A stretch of 64,000 nucleotides of DNA from Hibiscus mutabilis (GCA_019671005.1 CM033732.1:10327932-10391931); one strand, 5' to 3'. Shown: positions 23,356 through 35,451, numbered from the stretch's first letter. Numbers and translations are program-made. Notes: generated by a model from the letters alone, not told the origin.

Positions 23356-24288
23356 TGTTGAGATATTGATTTTGATATAACTTAAATGAAAAATATTTTT
23401 GGGCTTAAACAAATTTGCAAAAAAAATTCAAAGTCCAAATAACTTGAAAAATATGTTCTAAAGGTTTTTGAAATGTTTTAAGTGTTTTTGACTTGAACAA
23501 ATGCTTTCAAAATACCCAAAGAGTAAAAAATAGGCTTTAAGTACCAGTACAATACTTTTCGTATCGATCCTCAACAGCTTGTACCGGTATGGTCATAAGT
23601 GTACTGATACACAGTGTTTTCCCCAATTTCAGTGAGCCATTCTTTGAACTAATACGACCAAGCCCGTACCGATACTCATATATCGTGTACCTATACGCCC
23701 TACTTTAAATGTGTCTAACGACTCTTTTTTCTTTAGACATGTATTGATACTGAGACCTACGTACCGATACCCACTGCACCAGAATTACATTTAATGCTGG
23801 AAATAAAGTCCCCAATGACTCTTAACAACCCACAACGGCTAGAAACGACCATAAACTCCTTAGGGGGTTTAAAAGATACCTTCAAGCAGCTATGGAACAA
23901 TAAGAAACCAACTACCAACATTCAATGTTAGAGAAATTATTCTAGTGCTCAATTTTGTCATTTTTTTTGTAGAACACACTTGTGAGCTTAATTATTAAAT
24001 TTGCTTAAGTGTTAAGTTTTTGGCGAGAGCTTAATTTGCAAACACATTTGCCTAGAGAGGTTTTCCTTGTTTGCTTATCTGTAATTTCTTCTTGTGAGAG
24101 AGTGTCTCAAAGCTTTGGGGTATAAGCTTTGAGGGTGTTGTAAAGGTTACTCTTGATCCTTGAAAAAGAAAGAAAAATTAGTAAATTTGTGAAAAATCCT
24201 TAGTGGGGAGCTACCTGCTTCCACTAAAATTTTTTTCAAGCCAATTCACCCCCTCTTGGCGATTCAGTTAACATATTCGAGCCCAACA
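23356..24288 (+). mobile_element. 5' LTR of C1 (933 bp)
   Basis: It starts TGTTGAGATATTGATTTTGA and ends GAGCCCAACA, followed by the primer site. A phased palindrome array lies 186-415 bp in, consistent with U3. Compared with LTR2 it is shorter, including the loss of one complete 20-bp array unit. Confidence 0.85.
23541..23770. repeat. Phased GTAYCGRTAC array in C1 LTR1
   Basis: Decamers start at 23541, 23561, 23581, 23601 | 23646, 23666, 23687 | 23741, 23761. The first four are exactly 20 bp apart (GTACCAGTAC, GTATCGATCC, GTACCGGTAT, GTACTGATAC). The middle group has three units where LTR2 has four; the missing unit corresponds to 27181-27200 of LTR2. Confidence 0.88.
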
Positions 24289-24290
24289 AT

Positions 24291-24302
24291 TGGTATCAGA
24301 GC
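24291..24302 (+). other. Primer binding site of C1 (iMet tRNA)
   Basis: TGGTATCAGAGC, complementary to the 3' end of plant initiator Met tRNA, two bases after LTR1. It primes minus-strand DNA synthesis. Confidence 0.85.
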
Positions 24303-24380
24303 AAGGCTCAAATCGACGATCTAACAACCTTTAACGTGATCCTAGGGGTGCTCAATCAATCCTTCTATCAACCAATTCAA

Positions 24381-25877
24381 ATGGCACAATCCATCTCCAA
24401 GTCTCCATACTTCAACGGTGCCGATTATTCTTATTAGAATAATAGAATGATGATCTTCATACAATCCATTGACTACAACCTTTAGGAGATCATTGAAGAT
24501 GGCCCTAGACTTTTACAAAAGAGGGTAGGAGACATTCTCATCCTCAAGGAGAGGAATGAATAGAGTAATCAAAAAGTGAGACAAATGTAATTCAACTCCA
24601 AGGCCATGCATGTGCTCTTGGTCCAAAAGAGTGTTCTAAAGTCTTCGCTTGTGCCGATGCCAAGGAAATATAGGACAAGCTCAAAATCACATATGAAGGA
24701 ACAAACAAGGTGAAGGAGACCAAGATTGGAATTCTCAACGTCCACTATGAGAACTTCAAGATGGACCCAAAGAAAGACATCAAAAGCATGTTCGATCAGT
24801 TCTTCATCATCATTAATGAGCTTAAATAATTTAGAGAGGTAATCTCGGAGGACAAGCTTGTGAGGAAGTTGATATATTCACTTCCCTATTCATGGGATTC
24901 TAAGAAGGTGACTATTATTTAAGCAAAGAACTTGAAGAAGCTCATGCTTGACAAGCTTATGGGATATTTGCTTACCTATGAAATGATGATGTCAAAAGTG
25001 AAGAAAAAATAAAAGAAAAATGTTGCTTTTAAATCCTCAAGCCATCAAGAAGATTCAAGTGGAGAGGATAAAGAAGATGAAAAGATGTCCAAGCTCTTCA
25101 AGAAATTTAAAAGATTCATGAAATGCAAAAAAAGAAAAAGCTAGACATGAATCGAAGAAGATGAGGGATCCCATTATATGCTTCGAGTACAAGAAATCGG
25201 GGTACATGAAGTACGATTTCCCTCGACTCAAGAAGAAGGGATCAAGCTATTCTAAGAAGAAATGGTTTGTGGCTACATGGGGTGATGAAGACTCCACTGA
25301 TGAAGAAGTAGCAAACCTTTGTCTCATGGCCTTAGAAAAAGATTCAAGGGTAACTTCTAATTCATCTACTTTAAATTACTATTTTTGATGAAATACAAGA
25401 TGCCTACGACGAATTGGTTTTAGAATTTGAAAACCATATTTTGAAAAATAAGAAAATGGTTTCAAAATTGAAAGTTCAAAATGAATTGCTTTCTAAAGTC
25501 AATCTTGAACTTGAAGCAAAACTCAATGAGTTTGAACAAAAGAATTTGAATTTACAAAATTTGCTACAACAAGTTCATAAAGATCATCAAAAGGAGTTAG
25601 ATGATCTTAAAAAGGAAAAGAATTTGATTTACAGAAGTTTTGAAAAGAAAAATGGAGAATGCTTCAAAACAAATTTTGTAAAATCAAATTTTATATAACA
25701 CAATCTAGTTCACCTAGATTTATAAATGGTAAAATAGTTAAGTCTGCTTCGGTCCATAAGGGACTTATTTCTTCTAGCAAAAAGAAGATATTGAAAAATG
25801 GATTCTAAAAGGAACTAAATCATTTTGAGACTAATGCCAATGGATCCAAAGCAATTTGGATACCAAAATTTGTATGA
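24381..25877 (+). pseudogene. gag: C1 gag (UBN2 type) with knuckle and coiled coil, decayed
   Basis: The start MAQSISKSPYFNGADYSY is followed by a stop (W to TAG). UBN2-type gag sequence continues to about 24990, with KVKETKIGILNVHYENFKMD-like phrases broken by stops. A basic linker precedes the knuckle CFEYKKSGYMKYDFPRLKKK (from 25176), in which two Cys and the His of CX2CX4HX4C are replaced (Y, Y, F). The ORF at 25414-25698 is a coiled coil (LEFENHILKNKKMVSKLKVQ). The reading ends IWIPKFV then TGA at 25875. In copia elements this ORF would continue into protease and integrase, but nothing follows here. Confidence 0.82.
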
Positions 25878-26855
25878 TTTTCTTTTGTAGGTTTGCTTGA
25901 GCATTGATGAGCAAAGTCACATTTTTTTGAGCTCTAGACACACTAAGGGAGAAGGAAACTTGAAGATGATGAGGCTTCAAGTGGTAATTTTTTTCATGCA
26001 ATTGCTTGATCGTGCTTATATTGTGAAATTTTATGATGATCTAGCATATTTTGCTTAACTCTATGATGTCTTAATTGCATATAGTTAGGGGGAGTCAAAA
26101 TTGCATGAGTTACATATTTTTGGCCTTTTATACTCATCTCTATGTCTATGGCCATTAACTTGTAATATTTGGCTGATTTGGTGAAATCCATGCTTTTCAT
26201 GCCTTAATTGTTTTCATATGATCATCCTTGAAAGCTTGTTGTTAAAAATGTCTAAAAAGCATATCTAGGACTTCTTAGAGCCATCGTATGAACTTCTATT
26301 GCTCTTATAAGGCTTTTTGAGTTGCTTTTGCTACATATTTTCACCATTTCGTGTAGTCGGTACGATATAGCCCATACCATATCGATACGACATTCAACCA
26401 GTACTAATACGGTCGACACCGTACTAGTACGCACAGTAAAAAAGGGACAATTTGGTCTCTTTTTTGTCATGCTTTGTGTGTTTATTAATATATTTAATAT
26501 ATAGCGCGTTAACTTGAATTTCTTGATTTTTTATTGAAATTCAATTTTATTTCTCTTAAATTGTTGGACTAACAATTTTGTTGATGCTTGATTAAGGGGA
26601 GCCTATTTTTTGTTATTCTTTCATGTTCAAATTTTTTTACGTCTACTCTATATTTTTATTTTGTACTAACATTTGGTATCAAACTTTTGGTGTTTGAATC
26701 ATTTTTCATATAACAAAAAGGGAGAGAAATATGTTTAAAAAATTCAATTTAAAAAAAAGGGAGTTTAAATATTTTCTAAAATATTCTATTTTTTAAAATT
26801 ATTTTTCTTAGGGCAACATTTTTAAAAACAACTGTTCAAAGGGTTTTGTTATATC
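25878..26855 (+). other. Non-coding 3' tail of C1
   Basis: No gene is seen. It contains an isolated palindrome cluster (26354-26430) and GTTAGGGGGAGTC near 26086, a phrase common in plant copia tails. This tail is about 0.5 kb longer than the corresponding tail of C3. Confidence 0.6.
26354..26430. repeat. Short GTAYCGRTAC cluster inside C1 interior
   Basis: Decamers near 26354 (TAGTCGGTAC), 26379 (ATATCGATAC), 26401 (GTACTAATAC) and 26421 (GTACTAGTAC); the last step is exactly 20 bp. This is the only array in the window outside an LTR or an LTR-derived inverted copy. Confidence 0.7.
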
Positions 26856-26869
26856 AAAAAAGAGAAGAT
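26856..26869 (+). other. Polypurine tract of C1
   Basis: AAAAAAGAGAAGAT directly precedes the LTR2 start TGTTGAGATATTG. Confidence 0.75.
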
Positions 26870-27000
26870 TGTTGAGATATTGATTTTGATATAACTTAAA
26901 TGAAAAATATTTTGGACTTAAACAAATTTGCAAAAAAAATTCAATGTCCAAGTAACTTGAAAAAATATGTTCAAAAGGTTTTTGAAATGTTTTTAAGTGT

Positions 27001-27319
27001 TTTTAACTTGAACAAATGCTTTCAAAATACCCTAAGAGTCAAAACAGGCTTGAAGTACCGATACAGTACTCTTCGTACCGGTCATCAACAGTCCATACCG
27101 GTACGGTCATAAGCGTATCGATATGTAATGTTTTCCTTAATTTCTAGTGAGCCATTATTTGTACTGATATGACCAAGATCGCACCGATACGCAAGGGCCC
27201 GTACCGATACCCATATATCACGTACCGGTACGCCCCGCTTTAAATGTGTCTAACTGCTCTTTCTTCTTTAGGCAGGTACTGATACCAAGACCGCGTACCG
27301 ATACCCACTACACCAGAAG
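27001..27319 (+). repeat. Inverted repeat arm 1, in C1 LTR2
   Basis: Reverse complement of 27462-27780 with five substitutions and no gaps over 319 bp by direct comparison. The segment between the arms (27320-27461, 142 bp) holds the A2 insertion junction and the first 134 bp of A2. A transcript through it could fold into a long hairpin. Confidence 0.9.
27055..27304. repeat. Phased GTAYCGRTAC array in C1 LTR2
   Basis: Decamers start at 27055, 27075, 27095, 27115 | 27161, 27181, 27201, 27222 | 27276, 27295. This 4-4-2 order is the mirror of 2-4-4 in the minus-strand C LTRs, so the arrangement is constant with respect to LTR orientation. Confidence 0.9.
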
Positions 27320-27461
27320 TGCATTTATATAACACCCCAAAATAGGGTTTGAAGGATTAGGAGTTTGATCGGGTTAAGTTTGAATCTGTCGGATCGAATT
27401 GATCGATTAAATATGTTTCGAGTAAAATAAATACTTTAAAATTAGAATTTTGTTAAATTGG

Positions 27462-27780
27462 CTTCTGGTGTAGTGGGTATCGCTACGCGGTCTTGGTATC
27501 AGTACCTGCCTAAAGAAGAAAGAGCAGTTAGACACATTTAAAGCGGGGCGTACCGGTACGTGATATATGGGTATCGGTACGGGCCCTTGCGTATCGGTGC
27601 GAGCTTGGTCATATCAGTACAAAGAATGGCTCACTAGAAATTAAGGAAAACATTACATATCGATACGCTTATGACCGTACCGGTATGGACTGTTGAGGAC
27701 CGGTACGAAGAGTACTGTATCGGTACTCCAAGCCTGTTTTGACTCTTAGGGTATTTTGAAAGCATTTGTTCAAGTTAAAA
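27462..27780 (-). repeat. Inverted repeat arm 2, inside A2
   Basis: Inverted copy of the neighbouring LTR2 segment, embedded in solo LTR A2. At three of the five differing sites arm 2 agrees with LTR1 of C1 while arm 1 does not, so arm 2 was copied from LTR2 before those changes arose. It carries its own copy of the palindrome array (27477-27726). Confidence 0.9.
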
Positions 27781-30204
27781 CATTTTGGTATTTTAATTAA
27801 AGGTTTATTAAATCCATTTAAGTGACATTTTAGTTTTAGTGACTAAAATTTAAAAGGGTCAATTCTAAGAATCCTTAGAGAGTTATATTTTCTAAATTTT
27901 TAATTGATTTTACCACCTTAATTAACAAAAGATTTTGACGGTTAATTAGTTTCTCAAAAATTCTCAAGATTTTCTCTCAACATTTTCTCTCAACATTTTC
28001 TCATCACTTTCTTTCTCATAATTTCCAGAATTCTTGATGATCTTTAATGGGAAATATATCATTTGATTCCTCTTTCCTTGTTTTACAAAACCTTACAAAT
28101 AATTTCTAAAAGATCACTTGAATTTCCATTTTCTTTTTCAAAGAAAAATTGCATCAAATTTTGGTGGAAAGCTCTTAAAGGTAATTTTCTTCTTTTCTCT
28201 TAAAAATAAGGTTATTTATTGATATTCCCTAGTAATTGACTATTGTTTATTGTTTTATAACTTGATTTTTGCAAATGAATTCAAGAAATTGATGTTTAAT
28301 GGTGAGTTTGGTGTTTTGCCTAAATTCTTAATTAAGAAGATGAATGCTAGTGATTTCTATTGGGTTAATCCATATTTTAGTTTTATAAACATAATGTGAA
28401 ATGATGTTTTCGATATAAATCTCGAAACTATTTAATTGCTTATTTTTAAAGGTGATAATTGGTTAGTTTTGGGGCTGTTATTGTTGATTATTGATTGTTG
28501 GAGGTATGAAGATGTTTTGATTATGTTTATTGATGATAATTGATGAGGTTTAGAAGATAGAATCATAGATTTGTGGCTGATTATTGATTGGATGAAGTTA
28601 GAAGGTGTTTTCCGATAAATTTTTGGAAGAGTATTGATAAGAATGCATGAGAATGTTTAAGGATGTGGTTGGAATACATTTTTATGCATTATTCCTCTGG
28701 TTTTATGTTGTAGAAACAGAGGAAGACCATGGAGAAGTTGCCTTGTAGATATCAAATCGTTTCGGTAGCGTGTGACGCATTGGCAAGCGAGGCGTTGTGT
28801 ATCGGTGAGTGTAAAAGTGTTTTGGCACTCTAAAGAGGTTTGAATTATGGCTTTGGGAGTTTAGATTAAGCCTAGCAAACTTAACTAAGCTTGGAAGTAA
28901 GTTTTTCTAATTTAGCCATTTGAAAACGGTTATTTTAAAAGCATGATTTACATGTTTTGATTTAAAAGCATGCGATGAAATACATAATGTTTTTATACAT
29001 CGTTAAATGTTATTCAATGACTTATCAAGCATGAGGATGCCTAACTACATCGATAAAAGTTTCTGAAATGGAATGTTAAAGTTGCCAAGAGCAATGTTGT
29101 TTGCATATGAAATCGGTTTGTTATGTTTAAATGATTATATTGGCTATGTGACACTCTAAAAAAGTATCAAATATAATTGACATGTTATAGGGTTAAAATT
29201 GCACTATAAAATATAAGTCGATCGCCCTGAAGCTTTGAGGTAATTAAAAGACATTATCCGGACTGATGGAATTCACGACTTTGAGGTAATTGAAAGACAT
29301 TACTCGTGCTGAAGGTAAGAAGGTAAAAGGTGATTGAAAGAAATCACTTGGTAATCTGTGTATCCGATGAGATTTATAAAAGAATAAAGGTTTTGAATTG
29401 GTCACACTAATTGCCAATATATGAGGATATAAAGGAAAAGCAAGTGTGAAAGCAATATGCATATGATTTGAATAAACATGGCATATTTAGCAAGAAAAAA
29501 AACAAGATGCATATGATTTGTATAAGCATGATATACATAGCAAGAAATACATAGTTTTACAAATGGTTTTATGTTGCATTTATGAATATTTGTAGAGCTA
29601 CCTCACTCAGCATGCATTGCTTACGCTTTCATTTCATCTTTGTAGATAAATAAAGGTTCGAGGCTGCATTTGAGGCAAAAGGATCCCAAGTACTTCATTA
29701 ATATCAAGTTTGAGTTTGTGGTTAATAAGACAATGTGTCATTTTAATTTTGGGGTTTGTTATATGGTTTGTGTTGAATTTCAGATTATTATTGCCTACTG
29801 GTTTTGATGATTTAAAGCATGTTGATGATAATATTTTTTTTTTGAATTGTGATAGGGTCTTTTATGCTTAGTCATGCCTTGTAATGAAAATGATGAATGG
29901 ATGCTTATGTTTGAGTTTTGGTAGCATGATCAAGTCTTGTTTGACAAGTATTAATGTTTGATAGCATGTTTAGATTGTTTCAAGCCATGAATTACATTTT
30001 TGAGTATGTTGATTTTATGCAACTAGGAAGCATGCCTCTAGCTTAAATGTTGATGCTTGTAAATGCATGATTGTTGGTTCTAATGTGTGTAGATGTTGTC
30101 CAAGTATGTTGAATATGTTTAGGAAGCATGTTAGAATGTTTGTGGCATGTTTGATATTATTTGGGGGTGAAAAATCAGGCTAAATGAGCATTTCAAGCAT
30201 GCTT

Positions 30205-30476
30205 GCATCGATACCATACCCTCCGTATCGGTACATGGGGCCTGATCCAGACCATGCAAGTGGAAATTAAGCTTGTGTATCGATACAGGGCGAGCCGTAC
30301 CGGTAGGGCCCTTTGGCTACTAAAATTGCCCATATGTGGAAAATAAGCTTGAGTCCGGTACTATTCTAACCGTAACGGTACGACCCATTGGCCATTGGAA
30401 GACACAGGATCTGTACGGTGATTCAAGTAATGATATGCCCTTGACTGTATCGGTACATAATCCCATGTACCAGTAC
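30205..30476. repeat. Phased GTAYCGRTAC pairs in solo LTR A2
   Basis: Pairs start at 30205/30225, 30277/30297, 30352/30372 (degenerate: AGTCCGGTAC, GTAACGGTAC) and 30447/30467. Each step is exactly 20 bp. GGCTACTAAAATTGC after the second pair corresponds to the GGCTACTGGAA spacer of the other arrays. Confidence 0.85.
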
Positions 30477-30813
30477 TCGCGGTCGTTTTTGGTAGTTAAA
30501 AGCATGTTGTAGTTTAGATTCTTACGATTTAGTCCTTGGATGTTTGCATATCAACTGGATGAGTTCAGAAGATCGGTATGAGATAAAAATTTATGCGAAT
30601 GCATGAAACCTGCTCAATTAATGATTGGTAACTTAAAATTGGAGTAAGTCTTTGTAATTTACAGATTTGCAAATTGGTCTCTAAAATGCACGGAAGTGCA
30701 ATTGAACATCGAATTGATGTTCGATTCGTGTGAGATTTTAACCGCTGCTTGCATGTACACTATAGGACCTAATGATGCATATAGACAAGATAAAAGAAAT
30801 AATGGACCTAATT

Positions 30814-33800
30814 TGTAATACCCCAAATTTTTGCCATGCTGATTAAGGGTCATTTAGTACTAAGATAAGGGCTTAAAAGCTAACTTAGTGACTAAAATGA
30901 CAGCAAGTCAAAGTTTGATGTCTAGAGTTTAAAGATGGGAAAAGTATAGGCACTTGATGGATAATTTTACTATTAAATGTTTTTACTCCACATATAAGTA
31001 GTACAGGTTACATGAAGATGATCTATATATAGTCAGATTTCAGGTATAAGATTTATGTAGAAATTTATTCTCGATTGAACAATCAGAGGAATGAGCAGAC
31101 ATTTGATTCGAATAAAATTACATGGAGACTTTATCAGTAATTATTTTATCTTGTACATGGATTAAACATATCATGAAGAAAAATTTGATATAGACTCTAG
31201 GAATAAAAATGCAGTATAAGATATCAAATTTTGGTCGAAATACAAAGTTAAGTGTGCTCAAGGCATAAGATGGGTGACCTATTGGGAAGGTCTTATGTCA
31301 ATACTTTAGACTGATAAAAAGGAATCAGTCCGAGTTAATATTATTCATATGGATAGTTGATTAAGAAATATTAAGAGAAATTGTATCCGATGAAGATTTC
31401 AGGTAATTATCGGTATATTTAAACCGAGTCAAAATTTTAAGTTTGACTTCATAAATATGGAATATTTATTCGATAATATTATTTATTTTTTAGATATGGA
31501 AATAAAGAGTTTTTAGAATTTATTTGATAGCCCGCTGAATGGAAAATCGCAGTAGAAGTAGTAAGTGAATATTGGGAAATCATATCGAATCGAAATTTCA
31601 GAGGTTGTACCATAAGTCACGGAAAATTCATAAAATATTATTTTATGAATAAATTATTAATTGGCTGATTGTGATCTAACTAGAATAGTTGGATTTTTAC
31701 AAAATGGCAAAAAATTGTGATTTAAGTGACTAGTTTTGGTAATTTGGTATTTTGGTCACAATGGCAATTTTGAAATATTTTGAAAGAACCATGGGTAATA
31801 TGGTAATTTCACATGTGAAAGCATTACTCTAGTTTGTTAGAGTTGAATGGAATTTGGTTGGAATTGAACAAGAATGGCAACTTGTAAATTATGATTTAGT
31901 TGCAGGTTAGTTTTGGAAAATGACTAAATTGAATAAAAAATTCAATTTCTCAAATACATGTGGAATAAATTAAAAAAAAAGATGAACAAAATGTTCATCT
32001 TCCTCCACCATATTTTCGAAAACCATGGGGAAAGGGAGAGAAAAATACACAAAAATTTACTTGGCAATTTTGAAGGCTCCAAAGTCAGAATCAAGGTATG
32101 TTGCTTTGGAAAATAAAATGATCTATGTTTAATGCTCTTTCATTTGATAGTAATTTTATCAAGAATTATGAAGATTTGATTATGTTCTTGAAGAGAGAGA
32201 AAATAGGATTTCTTGTTCCATGTTTAGATTGAAGCTTGATCTATGCAAATCTAGTGTTGTAGAGATGAAATCAAGCTTAGATTGTGATTAATTTCATGTT
32301 TAAGGACTAAAAACCCTAACCCTATAATTTGGGATTTTATTTAGGGTTTTGAAATTGATGATGAAAATGAAAGATTGATGATATTAGAATCTTGATTTTG
32401 ATGTTAGAATGAAAAATCCTCAATTAGTCCTTTAAGTGACCATTTTGGTATACATATAGAAATTTAGAGACATATTGTGAAAATTATCCTAGTGATGGAT
32501 TTGACGAGATTATGAATTTAGAAGGTTAGTTATGGCATTTGGACTAAAATAAAGTCCTTGAAAAGCTTAGGCACCCAAATTTGACATGTAGGAATAAATT
32601 GGGTTTTTAAATGTTAATTCTTGGAAATGAACAATATATGTTGGAAAATTTATTTAAGTATGTTAGAATGTTGTTTGGATGAAAAGTGAGCCCAAAGAAG
32701 CTAAGTGACCAATTCGGCAACATTGAAGAATAATGGGAAAATTTTATGAAATTATGATTATGAGATTTATGATTCGAATATGTTGTATGAAGTTATAATT
32801 GAAATTAGAGTCCAAGGGACTAAATTGACAAGAAAGGAAATGACAAGGGACTATTTCGACAGCTCTGGTTAGTTCAAGGACCAATTCAGCTTTGGTATAA
32901 AAGTAGGGGAAAACGTGAGAAAAATTATAGAAATGTTGGATTAATTATTCGAATACAAGTTTACAAGTTTATGTGTAAAATTAGTGACTAAAATGTCACT
33001 TTGGTAAAAGTTAGTGGAGGAAGGGTATTGAATAAAAGTTAGTGAAAAATGATAGAATTATTGAATGATTGTGATTTAAGCTTGAATAAATTGCAAAATG
33101 TGCAAAATGGTCACTAGGGACCTTAATGAACAATTTGGCATTATTAAAGGAAAAAAGTAAAAAAATTTGAAATATTTTATTTTCGGATAACTATACTAGT
33201 ATAATATAGTTAAGCGATGTTAGATTAAAAAAATCTAACATTAATATTTTTATGTATGTTCAAATAGTAGTGTAAAGCTATTGACGAGGCTAAGGGTACA
33301 AGATCAAAGGAAAGCAAGGAAAAAGTATCGAAATAGCTTAGTGAGGCTAATATCATGCATGGCCCATGTGAGTGAATTTTTACTTATTTAGTATATATGT
33401 GATATGAATAGTGCATTTTTATTTATTTTATATATATGTGACGAGGAAAACTTGCAATAAGTCAACCTTGATATTAATGAAAATATATGTTGATCAAAGT
33501 TATGTAAATGGCATGAAATATTAAATGGTATATGTGATACATGGATATGGCATAATGATTTATCTAAGATAAATCGAATTTCAAATTTTGGGTATAAAAT
33601 GCTCATTATCGAATTATGGTTGATAGTATTGATGAATTGGATATTGAAGGTGAAAATAATATATTGCTATGCCCAAGTACTATTGTGAGTCTTTGGTATA
33701 ATTGGATATCCAAAAAGAGTCATAGCAGCTGTGAACCAGCACTACGATAAGAACCAGACACTTCGGTGTTGTTAGCAAAAAATGTGCGATTATAAGGAGC

Positions 33801-34741
33801 AAAGAGCGTCCTGATTATGAGGAGTAAAGAGCGTCCTCGAGTACGTACTCACCATCAGACGCTAAGGCGTTGCAGACACTACGGTGTCGTTATGATGACT
33901 CGTATACCATAGGTTTACATGAAATTGCATGAGAATCTTTGGTATAGTTGGATATTCATAGGGTCTTAGCAGTTGCGTCATAACACTACGGTGCGAGATA
34001 GATTCTTCGGGATTGAAATAGACTCTTCGGGGTCGAGATAGACTATAGGGAGTCAAGTTAGACTCTACGGAGTTGGTTCAAACACTATTGTGTTACATAG
34101 CACAAAATGTGCGAGTATGAGGAGCAAAGAGCTTCCTCAAGTAGGTACTCATCTCAGTCAATTTGGCGATGCAGACGTTACGATGTCGTAGTCATGATGA
34201 CTCGCGTACCACGGCATCTCATGATTTTATACTTTGGGCTATAATACATGAAATGCATTTATGCAGACAGTTAAGTTAAAAAGCTTAACGTATATTTGAT
34301 TAATAGAATAAAGGTTTGATGCTATGATATAAACTGTAATTGGGATTTGCTTGCCATTTTGCAAGAAATGTATAGCACTGTTAAATGACTTTAATAAGTT
34401 TATTTTATGTTATTTCTATACATTGAAATGCTTTACTTCAATTTATAGTTGCCTCACTAAGTGAATACTTAGCGTGTGTTGTTTCATACGTAGGTTATTG
34501 GAAACATACTGGAAGAGGAGTCAAGCATATTAATCAAGCTGCAATCTGCCAAACATCAGTAAGACATTCTAAATTTATGATATTCTTTAGTGGGCATGTA
34601 TCAATTTATTCATTGGTTAATTTATACGCTAGTTTTATGTCAGATGTTTAAAAAAAATTTACAAGTCAGGAAATCAGCTAAATAATTTAGTAACATCTTC
34701 AATGTGTATTTAATCATCAAATATACGTTGAGGGTGTTACA
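30814..34741 (+). mobile_element. 5' LTR of B (3928 bp)
   Basis: It starts TGTAATACCCCAAATTTTTG and ends GAGGGTGTTACA. It contains a spaced dyad repeat region at 33700-34215 and CACTAAGTGAATACTTAGCG near 34455. There is no significant ORF. Compared with the 3' LTR it retains about 40-50 bp around 31250-31300 that is missing at 35895. Confidence 0.87.
33700..34215 (+). repeat. Dyad-rich short repeats in B 5' LTR
   Basis: Recurring units such as GACACTACGGTGTCG, GACTCTTCGGGGTCGAGATA and GAGCAAAGAGCGTCCTC occur irregularly. Many units are small hairpins (GACACT...GGTGTC, GACTCT...GGAGTC). A matching region is at 38285-38830 in the other LTR, with a different number of GACTCT units. Similar dyads are known from long Del/Tekay-type LTRs; their function is unknown to me. 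Confidence 0.7.
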
Positions 34742-34746
34742 TTAAG

Positions 34747-34758
34747 TGGTATCAGAGC
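34747..34758 (+). other. Primer binding site of B (iMet tRNA)
   Basis: TGGTATCAGAGC, five bases after the 5' LTR end. Confidence 0.85.
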
Positions 34759-35065
34759 AAAGGTTTAGCCGATTCTGGAGGTTAAACCGAGTCCAATATG
34801 ATTTTGCTAAAGTGTATATGTCCCTAGGATGTGATGTTACTGATGTATTGCTTGCATAACTTGATGTAGTTCCTCAATATTATGAATGAGACTCTAATAG
34901 TTATAAGAAAAATAATATATTGTTAGATTTCTTCGGTTGACGAATTTCGAGGGTTAAGAAAAGTCTCATAATGGATACAACACAGTGAAATAAATATGAT
35001 AGTTAACTCATATTCAGAATGAGTTATTTGTATAATAGAGAACTGATACAATAATTATAAGAAGA

Positions 35066-35300
35066 TAGAGGATACTCCGATTGTAAGGGAATTTCTAAAT
35101 GTGTTTTCGGATGAATTACTAGGATTACCTCCAGTTAAAGAGGTACAGTTCGATATTGACGTTTAATTCGAGAACAAAGCAGGTATTGATAGCACCTTAT
35201 AGAATGGCACCAACCAAGTTAGAGGAGCTGAACGTTCAGCTGCAAGAGCTATTAGATTGGAGTTATATTAGATCAAGTGCATTACTATAAAGTGCATCAG
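35066..35300 (+). pseudogene. Gypsy RT N-terminal scrap in B
   Basis: Readable pieces in two frames: TPIVREFLNVFSDELLGLPP then VKEVQFDIDV (stop), and after a frameshift APYRMAPTKLEELNVQLQEL followed by IRSSA. These are the conserved block at the start of chromovirus reverse transcriptase. The rest of pol, all of gag and the integrase are deleted. Confidence 0.75.
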
Positions 35301-35451
35301 TATTATTCGTAAAAAAATTCATTGGTAAAAGTCAGTTAACAGAATTATAAAGTAGAAGTAGTTACTTGAGAAATCGAGAAGAAAATGAAAGAGCAGTACC
35401 TGCAACTTTTTGAACCATGTACATTATAAAAATTCGAGGATGAATTTTATT

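Larger units (their letters stand above)
26870..27327 (+). mobile_element. 3' LTR of C1, first part
   Basis: It starts TGTTGAGATATTGATTTTGA. It is interrupted after ATTTA (27323-27327), the target duplication of A2, and continues at 39468 with ATGCTGAAAGTAAAG. The joined sequence GCATTTAATGCTG matches the intact LTR1 (GCATTTAATGCTGG fragment at 23789-23802 region). Confidence 0.85.
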
